Assembly: GCA_035582835.1 (NCBI GenBank) | Contig: JAYKAV010002977.1 | Span: 2,908,381 to 2,972,380 of the forward strand | Source of the DNA: Phoebastria nigripes | Lineage: Eukaryota > Chordata > Aves > Procellariiformes > Diomedeidae | Length of the DNA: 64,000 nucleotides | Direction of reading: 5' to 3' | Part shown: positions 36,121-46,100 of the stretch, piece by piece | Numbering within the stretch: the stretch's first letter is position 1 | Layout of the letters: every line of letters begins with the position of its first letter | Program-made: the position numbers and the translations under genes | The notes under the pieces: generated by a model | What the model saw: the letters and a program-made list of their open reading frames with translations, nothing else | What the model was told of the DNA's origin: nothing | The model's database searches: none

Positions 36121-37489
36121 TCTGATAACCCCTGGGGCAGGGCAGCCCCTCACATGCTTCCCTTTGGGGGGGACCCCCCCCCAGCCCACATCCTCTNGCC
36201 CCCAGTCTCCCCGCAGCCCACGCGTTTCCTTCTCACACCCCTGCTCTCACACGCTCCCACCCCTGTCCCTGTGGCCGGCGGTTCCCGGCAGCGCCTGGCC
36301 GGGTGACAACAGGCAGAGTAAACACCTCAGCCCTGCTCCGCCTGCCCCGCGCCCTGCTTGGCCCCTGGCAGCCCACCTTGCAGGTCACAGGGTGCCTGGA
36401 CAGGGGGTCCGGTGGGTGCTGTGGCTCCGGGGACAAGGCTGGCAGCGCAACTTGCCTGTGGCACAGCTGGTGGCAGCGGGAGCTGCGAGCACTGGGGTCA
36501 AACACCTCCAGGCTTCCCCTGCACGGCCGTGCCCCGTCTCTGCGGACGTGACAAGTTGCAAATGCGCCCCGCTGGCACCCTCAGCCCTTCTGCCAGCGCT
36601 GGCCCTGCTTCCGCCACCGGCCCCGTGCCAGCCCCCAGTGTGCCTGGGTCCCCGTCCCTCCCTAGGTGCAAAACCCTTCACGATGCTGGGCTGGAGAACT
36701 GCGGTGCCATGCGCTCCCTGCTTGCCCTCATAATTAGGCAAATGAACCCATCGGGGGAAACTTGAGGGTGGCTGGTACTCAGAAAGGTGCCTGCTGGACC
36801 CCAGTGGGCACCAGAGCACCCCAAGTTGCCTAAAATAGTCCCTTTGCTCCAAAATGCTCCTTTTCGGCCGTGCCAGAAGCTGGTGGGCAGCAGGAGCCCG
36901 TGCCCGTGGGCAGCCTGGTATTCTTCTGCTGGAAAGGACAATGCCAGCATTTGCTGCCCATGCCAGGGGGGCAGAGGGGAATGTGGGGAGGAGGGAGTCC
37001 CTGCTGCTGGCCCACCACATTTCCCCCAGCCCAAATCCAGGGATGCTGCGTGCCCTGGAGGGAGGGGGAGTGGGGCAGCGAGTGGGGCTCAGGGACCACA
37101 GAGAGGCATGGGGGCTGCGGCCGAGGCAGGCAGGGCTCTGGCAGGGGGCAGGAAGCCAGGCGGGGGCTGCGGGGCTGCACAGCTGGCCGGATCCCAGTGC
37201 CAAGTTTCCCACCTCTCCTTACAGGGTGCAAAGTGTCGGGAATCCCGCTGCGGGGGGCAGCCGTTCGCACCCACTTCGCCAAGGTGCCAAGGGCAGCCGG
37301 AGGTGCCAGGCGACGGGGGGGCCAGGGGGGTGACCACGGGTGGGTGGCACAGCTGCTGTCCCCACAGGCCACCCAGATGTGCCCGGTGGTCACCCCTGGG
37401 ATGTCGGCACAAGGCGGGGGGGGCACGGGAAGCAAACCTGGGCTTCCAGGGAATGGGAGGGGGGTCCCAGCCCTCTTTGAAGCCCCCAT

Positions 37490-37570
37490 AAAAGGGTCCG
37501 GCATAAAGGGAGGAGAAAGTCAAAGGAACAAAGAGCGCGGCTAATCCTGGCGTGAGCAAACAGCCCCGTT
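37490..37570 (+). promoter_or_regulatory. Candidate CHRD enhancer with TCF, SOX and OTX/GSC-type sites
   Basis: Within 30 bp there are GTCAAAGG (37519-37526, TCF/LEF type), AACAAAG (37527-37533, SOX type) and CTAATCC (37541-37547, bicoid/OTX/GSC type). CHRD is an organizer gene controlled by Wnt/beta-catenin and Goosecoid/Otx inputs, so this arrangement is apt. The link is inferred from motifs and position only. Confidence 0.35.
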
Positions 37571-38159
37571 TGCTCAGGGCCCAGCTGGCCCCGGGGCCAG
37601 GGAAAGGAGCACAGCAGGGCTCTGGGGGTGCCAGGCAGCGGGGGACCCTTTACCCGGGCTGGCCCCCTCCCTGAGCACGGGCAGCCCCCAGGAGCCGGGT
37701 GCCCCCTGCCCCCTCCGGGCCTTTTTTTTACATTTGCAAATTACCAATAAACATCCGTGGGCAAATCCAGCTCCCCATGCCCTCCGCACCCTGCTCCACT
37801 CCCTGGCAAGGCACCACGGTGCTGCTGGGCAAAGGGGTGCCTTGGCGGGGGATGCCACAGCTCGGGGGTGAAGGCCGGCAGGGTTTCCCCCACCTTTCAC
37901 AATTCCCGGCAGGCCACACGCTGCCCGGCACCCTGGCACAAAGCCCCCAGTGCTGCCTGGAGGATGCCCATGGCAAACCCTCCAGCTGCTGCCTTGCGCC
38001 AGGGCACCTTGTGCCAGTGGCCCCACTGGCATTCAGGGTGATCCCGCCATGCCCCCTTCTTGTGGGGGGCTCCTCGGCTGAGCTCCCCACCCCGATGGGG
38101 GGCACGGGGGAGTGCCAGGAGGGCACCTCACCCCTCTCCCTCCATCCCGCAGGGCGGCG

Positions 38160-38280
38160 AAGGGGTTAATGCCAGGCGGCCGAGCCGCAGGTGGGCGCAA
38201 GAATGAAATTCCTTCTCGCTGTCCTGCGAAGTCTGGGCACAAATATTTGCCTGCATGTCCGGTGGGGAGGGGGGAGACCA
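38160..38280 (+). promoter_or_regulatory. AT-rich island, candidate enhancer
   Basis: Contains GGGGTTAATGC (38163-38173), GAATGAAATTCC (38201-38212) and the palindromic CAAATATTTG (38240-38249). Non-coding and unique in GC-rich flanks. Candidate regulatory element upstream of CHRD. Confidence 0.3.
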
Positions 38281-38799
38281 CCATCGCTCTGGGAGCTTGC
38301 TAATCCCCATGCCAAACACGGCCCCCCCGTGCCCTGCACACCCCCCACTTTCCTCCTGCTGGGGTTGCCCCGCAAGGCCCTTGGGGAGGGGACATTTGGG
38401 GCCAGGGGGACAGCAGCACCTTTGGGTGCACCTATAAGCAGGGAGCTCTATGGAGTTGACAGGGCGCTGGGAGTGGGCATGGTGCCCCGGGGCACGGCCG
38501 GGATCTGCTTGGCCTGGCAGGCGAGGCTGCTCTGGGGTCTCCATCCTGTTCCCTGAGCCATGCCCGCCGCAGCAGGCTGGGACGAAGGCGAGAGCCCCAG
38601 CCATCCCTGCCATGCCGGCAATGCACCCTCCGTAATAAACTCCATGTGTTCGCAGACGGAAAACAGGCACTTTCCCCCCCCTCCATCACCCCCCCAGGCT
38701 GCATCCCCCTCCCTGTACCTGCCACCCCCAAAACCCCCTCCATCCCCAGACCCCCCTGGCCTTCGTCTGGGGCGGCCCAGCCCTGCAAGCCGCCTACCA

Positions 38800-38960
38800 G
38801 TTGTGCAAATATTGCCGGAATGGCTGTAATCCCCGTGTACAACGTGAATTATGAGATATTTCCACCCATTACGACAGCCCCCCCCGCCCCGCCGCGTGTG
38901 TGCGAGGCCGGGGGGATTAGTCACGGGGCAAGCCGCGCTCAGCACAAAGCTTTGGGGAGG
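38800..38960 (+). promoter_or_regulatory. Candidate CHRD enhancer with two bicoid-type sites
   Basis: Contains TGCAAATATTG (38814-38824, POU-like), GTAATCC (38826-38832), GAATTATGAG (38846-38855), GGGATTAG (38913-38920, the reverse of CTAATCCC) and ACAAAGCTTTG (38944-38954). Two OTX/GSC-type TAATCC cores within 90 bp suit an organizer-specific enhancer. Inferred from motifs. Confidence 0.35.
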
Positions 38961-39194
38961 CCGACAGCTCTCCGCACCCCGCACTGGGGCGGGTTGGTCG
39001 AGGGGGGCTCTTTTTGGAAAGAGGGGGTGCCCCCTGAGCCTTCCTGGCTCCAGGCTCACGCCTGGCACGGGGGNGAGGAAGGGGTGTCAGGGTGCCCGGG
39101 AGGCAGTGGGAGGCTGTGGGAAGGCGGGGCCGGGGCGTGCGGTTTCGCCTCGACCCCATCCCCGGGGAGCAGAGGCTCCTTCCTGCCGCCCCGA

Positions 39195-39260
39195 GCCCGG
39201 CTCATGTTCAAAGCCGCGAGCAGGCAGTGGCTAATGAGGCCAGACAATAGGGAGCTGCGT
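39195..39260 (+). promoter_or_regulatory. Short candidate enhancer
   Basis: Contains GTTCAAAGC (39206-39214), GCTAATGAGG (39230-39239) and GACAATAGG (39243-39251, SOX-like). Weak, by motif density only. Confidence 0.25.
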
Positions 39261-41574
39261 GGGGCAGGAGTGCTGGCGAGGGCCCGCCACGACGCCCCCA
39301 TGCCAGGCACGGCACGGCCCCGGCACCGCGGCCCGCCAGGACCCTCCGCGGGACCCTTGCCACTGGGCAGGGCACGTGCCCACGAAGCCCCGTCGGCGCT
39401 GCGGGCTCTTTTGGAGGGCGCCGTCGGGGCGTCCCACCCATGCTGTGCCGGGACGGCACCCCACGGGGCCACCGCCTCCCCACCCGGGGGCGAGCCAGGC
39501 GCCCGCTCCGGTTAGCGGTGCTGGAGGGGTGCGGGTGCCAGGCGGGGTGGCCAGGGCTGCCCGCGGCCGGCCGGCTCCATCCCCGTGCGGCTCCAGCTGC
39601 CCGCAGCCGGCGGCCCCGTTGGGGCTGTGCCGGCGCCAGGCCCGGCTCCGGAGATCCTCAGAGCCGCCTTTGTGCAGGGCGCTGCCGGCACACATGCGCG
39701 GGCGCTGGGAAGCAGCTGGCGGGACCGGGACCCTTTCCCAACGCTGCCCCTGGCCGGCGCCACCCCCTCCCCACCAGCACAGGGACCCCCGAGGCTCTGG
39801 CAAGCCACCCTCTGCCCCTCGCCTGGGGGCACCCCTTGGCATTTCCAGGGGCAGCCAGAGCTGTGGATGAGGGATGCCCAGGCACGGCGGGGGCATCTGT
39901 TTCCTCCCTGCCCNCATGCCCCCACTGCAGTGGTGATGCCCCCTCCCCGGGCAGGGATGCCTGGCACCCTCCTGCCCTGCCAGGCCCTGTGCCAGCGTAC
40001 CACCCTGGTCCCAGCCTGACAGTGCCAGGACACCCTTGCAGCCCCCCTCTCCTTCACGCTGCCACCCCGTGCCTCAGTTTCCCCCATGCCGAGGGCCGCG
40101 GCCAGGCAGGTTCCCCGTCTCTCCTTCCTTTCCCTGGGAAAGGGGAGAGAGCTTCCCCCGCTACTTCCCCGCATCCCGCAGCTGAGCCAGGAGACTGTGA
40201 CGAGCTCTGGGTGCGCGGAGCCAGCGCTGGATTCCTGGCACCAGCGGGGCGGCCGGGAGCCATCGCCCGCCTCCTCCCTGCTCGGCCCCGCTCGCGTCCC
40301 GCCGTCCCCCAGGGCTGCTGCCGCGCTGCAGCGGGCACTGCACGGCAACGCTGGCACGGCCACGCAGACCCCAGCCCTCCCCTGCCTGCCNCGCTGCTGG
40401 ATCCCAGGCCAGCAGGGACACCGGGAGAGAGGAGAGGGGACAGGTCAGTGGCACCACCGGGGACAGCAGGGAGGGCATGGGGCCAGGGGGTGCCATGCTG
40501 CCGGGCATGGTCCCCACCTGCAGAAAGTGCTTGCAAGCAGCAGAGCGTCGGGCACGGCTGTGCCCAGGGGATGCCCAGGGCCCTGGCGGTGTCCCAGCCC
40601 TGGCGATGCCAGCGGGCCGTCCCGCCGGGGGAAGCCCGGCTGCTCCTCACTGCCTCGTGCCAGCGCCAGCTCCTGCCACGGGGCAGGTCCCCAGCACAGC
40701 CAAGCCCCCGCACCCACTGCCCTCCCCAGGAGAGGTGCCCGCTGCATGGGGACATGTGCCAAACCAGGGCAGGGAATGGGATGGGGCAGCTGCGGGAGAG
40801 CTGGGGATGGGCAACCCCATGTGGGCTGGCATCGGGGGCATGGGGCNGTGGGCTGCAGCCCCCCCAGCTGCTCGCTGGGCCGTGGGGAGGCCCAGGAGGA
40901 GCCTTCTGGGGAGGCAGGGGCCTGTTGTGCTCCAGCTGTGCCGTGTTTCCCTAGCTACACCGCGCAGCTGGCCGGGTGTTTGTACCGCCCGGAGTTGATT
41001 TTGGCAGCCCCGTGCTTCCCCCTCCTCCCCTCCCCACCCGCCTTCCCCTCCCCGGGCGCCCGCCACGCACCCGCCACCCGCCACCCCTCCCTGCCACCCT
41101 CGATGGGGGTGGCAAGGCAGGGACATGGGTGGCACACACTGCCCCCCCTCCACCGGCGCCCCCTCCCTGCAGTGTGTGCCTCAGTTTCCCCAGCTGGACG
41201 ATGCTCTCCCCAGGCTTTTCCATGGTGTCTGCTCAGTGCCCACCGCCGCCACCCTCGCCAGCCTGGGCATATGTGGGTGAAGAGCGGGACCGGTGCTGGG
41301 TGCTGCTCTCTCAGCCTCCTCCACAGCTGCCCCCTCCCTTCCCTGGGCAAGGGAACCCAGGCATCCAGGCTCCTGTCCCCTCGCAGCCACTGTCCCTGGT
41401 GGGCAAGAGCCCGGGGTCCCGCCCTGGAGCCTTCCTCTGCCCAGGGTGGGCAGCAGCAGGAGGGATGTGGCGATGTCGAGGGCACAAGTTGTGGGGTGTG
41501 TGTGGCTTTGCAGAGTGCAGTGTGGATTTTGGGGGGGGGGGGCATGCTTTGGGGGCCCGTGCTCAGGGGTGCTG

Positions 41575-42271
41575 AGTGGATGGAGGATCTGTATGTCCTG
41601 GGGAGGGGCTGACTGCGGGGGAGAGGTCTGCAGGGGGCCAATGCGCCACAGGGGACTGCATGGATGGATGGTGCCCTGCAGTGCCCTGTGTCCTGGGGTG
41701 CCAAGCGGCCTGGGAGGGGGCTGAGTGGATGGAGGAGTCCCCAGGATGTCCCATGCCTGGGGGGACCCAATGAGCCCTGGNAGGGCTCATGCCTGAAGGT
41801 GGGCTGTGTGGATGGGGAGCCCCCAGGATGCCCTGTGCCCAGGAGATGCCCCATGCCAGGGGATAGTACATGGATTGAGGAGGGGGGCATTTGAATGGGG
41901 GTGCCCCACAAATGTCTTATTCCCAAGGGGGCTGATGTGGATGGGGGACTCCCGGGGGGCTCATGTCCTGGGGGGGCATGTGGATGGGGGCATACCCAGG
42001 ATGTCCAGTGCCCAGGAAGATCCCAAGCTCTGTGGAAGGGGTGTGGATGGTGGTGCTGGTGTCTCCACAGTGCCCTGTGTCCTGGTGGGTGTTGTGTGGA
42101 TTGGGGGGGGGGGTGTCCCCAAGATGCCCAGCCCCTGGGGGTGCCCCGTGCCCTGAGGGAGGGTATGTGGATGAAGGCATCCCTCAGGTACCCCATGCCC
42201 TGGCATTGGCATGTCAGTGGGGATGCTCTACACCCGGGGGTACCCCATGCCCGGGGGACGGGGGGGGGCAA
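41575..42271. repeat. Degenerate GATG/CCCCATG minisatellite upstream of CHRD
   Basis: About 700 bp of imperfect units containing GTGGATGG, CCCCAGGATG and TGTCCCATGCCC, spaced irregularly at about 50-70 bp, running straight into an assembly gap. Stop-free frames on both strands result from the repeat. Confidence 0.75.
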
Positions 42272-43099
42272 NNNNNNNNNNNNNNNNNNNNNNNNNNNNN
42301 NNNNNNNNNNNNNNNNNNNNNNNNNNNNNNNNNNNNNNNNNNNNNNNNNNNNNNNNNNNNNNNNNNNNNNNNNNNNNNNNNNNNNNNNNNNNNNNNNNNN
42401 NNNNNNNNNNNNNNNNNNNNNNNNNNNNNNNNNNNNNNNNNNNNNNNNNNNNNNNNNNNNNNNNNNNNNNNNNNNNNNNNNNNNNNNNNNNNNNNNNNNN
42501 NNNNNNNNNNNNNNNNNNNNNNNNNNNNNNNNNNNNNNNNNNNNNNNNNNNNNNNNNNNNNNNNNNNNNNNNNNNNNNNNNNNNNNNNNNNNNNNNNNNN
42601 NNNNNNNNNNNNNNNNNNNNNNNNNNNNNNNNNNNNNNNNNNNNNNNNNNNNNNNNNNNNNNNNNNNNNNNNNNNNNNNNNNNNNNNNNNNNNNNNNNNN
42701 NNNNNNNNNNNNNNNNNNNNNNNNNNNNNNNNNNNNNNNNNNNNNNNNNNNNNNNNNNNNNNNNNNNNNNNNNNNNNNNNNNNNNNNNNNNNNNNNNNNN
42801 NNNNNNNNNNNNNNNNNNNNNNNNNNNNNNNNNNNNNNNNNNNNNNNNNNNNNNNNNNNNNNNNNNNNNNNNNNNNNNNNNNNNNNNNNNNNNNNNNNNN
42901 NNNNNNNNNNNNNNNNNNNNNNNNNNNNNNNNNNNNNNNNNNNNNNNNNNNNNNNNNNNNNNNNNNNNNNNNNNNNNNNNNNNNNNNNNNNNNNNNNNNN
43001 NNNNNNNNNNNNNNNNNNNNNNNNNNNNNNNNNNNNNNNNNNNNNNNNNNNNNNNNNNNNNNNNNNNNNNNNNNNNNNNNNNNNNNNNNNNNNNNNNNN
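42272..43099. other. Assembly gap, 828 N, hiding the CHRD 5' end
   Basis: A run of N directly after the minisatellite and 20 bp before the first visible CHRD exon. The exon(s) coding the chordin signal peptide and the residues before the first VWFC domain, with the promoter, are expected here or just upstream. Confidence 0.95.
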
Positions 43100-43119
43100 G
43101 GGTGGGGGGGTCTCCGCAG

Positions 43120-46100
43120 GCTGCGCCTTCGGGGGGCACTTCTATGCCCTGGAGGAGACGTGGCACCCGGACCTGGGGGAGCCCTTCGGGGTCATGCGCT
43201 GCGTTATCTGCCACTGCGAGCCGGTGAGTGCCCCCGCACCCCCCCGCCCCGGGACCCCCCTTCGCCCGGCAGATCCCCCAGGATCCGGCCCTGCTGGGGA
43301 GGGGGCTGGCAGGGGGGGAGGTCGACCCCTTCATTCAGTACACCCCCCCCCTATGGAAAGGGGGAGCGGAGATCCCTCCAGCCAGCCGGACACCTGGATG
43401 TCCCCCCCCGCTGCGGCAGTGGGGAGGAGAAGGGGGGTTTAAAGGATCAGGCTTCATTCCTCCTCCTCCTCCTCCTCGGGGATGGCCCCCGGCCCCCTCC
43501 CTCCCTCCGAGCAGCCCCCCGAGGCTGGGGCTGGCGGGGCCGCGCGCAGCTGGGCAGGGGGCTGGGGGCCGTGGGGAGGGGGCCCGGACTTGGCTGCCGT
43601 ACAGGCAGCTGGGGGCTGCACAAGGTGTCCGGGCTGCCTGGGGGGCTCCAGATGGNCCAGGATGGGGGGAGCCAGGCTGTGCCGGGGGGGCACACCTTGG
43701 CACGGCTTGGCACACCTTGCCACGGCTCTCCCGGGCTCTTCCCCCCCCGCCCCTGCAGCAGAGGAACCGCCGGGGGAAGCCAGCGGGGAAAGTGAACTGC
43801 AAGAACATGAAGCAGGACTGTCCTGTGCCTGCCTGCCCCCGGGCCACGCTGCTGCCCGGGCACTGCTGCCACACCTGCCCCAAAGGTGAGGCCAGTGGGT
43901 GCCTCCCTGCGGGGAGCCCCCCCGCACCCACAGGGTCCCCCGTGGGCATGGGAAAGGGGGCACTGCGCACACACCCCCAAAAAGGGCTGCTCGCTTTGTT
44001 ATGGAGGTTGCCAGTGCCCTTGGGGTGCCCACGAGGTGCTGGGCAGGGGGAAGCCCTGATGGGCACAGCCATCTGCAAACCACCCTGGGAGGGGTGCAGA
44101 GAGGGTGCACAGGGCTAAACACCCTGCCTGTCCATCTGCCTGCGCCCAGCACGCCCCCCGCACCCCAGCGCAGAGCCCCATGGTGATTCACAGGGCACAT
44201 CTCGGTCTGTCTTGGGAAGGGGGATTCATTGTTGCCTCCCACCCCGAGCTCTTGGGCGCAAGCAGCCTGGTGCAATGGTCTCCCCCTGTGCCCACCCCAT
44301 GCCAGCCTTGCCAGGCCCNCCGGAGAAGAGCCCTGCGCCCCCGTTTGACACCTTCGAGTACTTCCAGGACAAGGAGGATGACCTGGACAAGCCCTACAAC
44401 GACCGCTCCTACCTCAGCTCTGAGGGACTGGCCCGTGACGATGCCCGCACAGGTGAGCTGCCCACCCGCGCGGGCAGCAGTGGTGCGGGGCACCCCCCCG
44501 CGCTCCCCACTGTCATCGGCATCCCCTCCTCAGAGTTCGTGGCCTTGCTGACAAGCGGCCCAGAGCCGTGGCACCCCACATCCAGCGCGGTGGCCAAGGC
44601 TCGCTTCACCCTGCTGCGCTCCTACCTGCTCTTCTCCATCAGCTATGAGCGGTGAGTCCTGCCCCCTGCCCTGGTTGGTACAGCGGGCACCCCCCTGCAA
44701 AAAATGCAAAACTGTGCCTCAGTTTCCCTTCCGACTTCCCCCACGATGCCACAGCCTTGCATTGACAGGGCGAGAGATTTGGGGAGGGGGGTGATGTGCT
44801 GGGGGTCCAGCCCGGGCAAGCAGCCGGGATTTCGGCACACCCATGGCGCCGGCCCGGCCTCACCCCTTTGCCTGCAGGTCTGGAGCGGGAACAAACAGGA
44901 ACGGCTCCAGGGCTCCGCGGAGGATGTGGGCGCAGTGGGGCAGAGGCGCCGTGCTGCCCCGCGGGCTTTGCCGGCGGGCACCGCCGGGGCACTGCTGCCA
45001 GGGTCCCCCATCCTCGCCGTGCCCTCCCCGGATGCCTGCAGGCGGCGGAGCCTCTCCTCTCCCTCCCTCCTTCCCGCTCCAGTTTCTTCTGCTCTTCCTC
45101 GCTTCCAGGCCCCTTTGCATAGTAAAGTGGTGACTAATTTCCAGCTCCGACCGGGGGAGCCAAACGGAGCCGAAAATGCTCCTAATTTACAGCCAGGCCT
45201 GAGCACTCGGCTCCCGGCAGGTCCTGCCCTGCCGCCTTTCCCAGCGGGGACCCCCCTCCTGCTCGGTGCCAGTTTGGCACCACTCCGGGGCAGGGGAGCC
45301 CAGGGGACCTGTGCCAAGCTGGCACCCGGCGGGACGGCAGCGTTGGGCCAGCCCAGGCATGGGCGGGCAGAGCGTGGCACTTGGCACCCCGGGGGGATGT
45401 CATCCTTCTCTTGCCCACCCCAAATTGCTGGGCAACCCCCGTGTGCCCTCCCCAATGCACCCCTGCGTCTGGTGCTGAGTGAGGGTGGTGCCAAGGGAGG
45501 GGGGGCTGGGCAGGTGGTCGTTGCTCACCCCCTGGCTGCCCGCAGGCTGGGGCGGCCGAGCCGGGTGCGTTTCAGTGACCCCGAGGGCAACGTGCTGTTC
45601 GAACACCCCGTGCAGAAGAGCGCTGCCGCCGAGGATGGCATGGTGAGAGGGGCTAGGAGGGCAGTGGGGCACAGCACCCCTTCCTCCCCCTGCCCGGGTG
45701 TGCGGTGCCCCCCGGCCCCTGCCCAGCCCTGCCCTCGCCCACAGCTCTGCGGGATGTGGAGGACGGTGTCCAAGGCCAACGTCCAGCTGCTGCGGGGGGA
45801 GCAGCTCCGCGTGTCCCTTGTCACCCGGGCACAGCCCTCCGGAGAGGTCCATGGGCACATTCTCAAGCACCGGGTGCTCTTTGCAGGTAAGTCTGACTCC
45901 CATGTGCCCACCCAGTGGGTGCCCACCGGGATGCCCCTCATGCCCCTTCTCCCCGCACAGAGACATTCGGTGCCATCCTGACCTCGTCGGACCCCACGCA
46001 CCTGGGCGCTGGGGGCATGGCCATGCTGACGCTGAGCGACACCGAGAACAACCTGCACTTCATCCTCATGGCCCGGGGGCTGCTGGAGCCTGGTGCCGAG

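Larger units (their letters stand above)
36120..41570. other. CHRD upstream intergenic region
   Basis: About 5.4 kb without a recognised gene between THPO and CHRD. Mostly GC-rich, with AT-rich islands at 36720-36775, 37490-37570, 37725-37775, 38160-38280, 38800-38960 and 39195-39260 that look regulatory. Confidence 0.5.

Noticed and set aside
41895..43795. Long frames spanning the 828-N gap
   Set aside because: They consist mostly of N; only the piece from 43120 is real chordin coding sequence.
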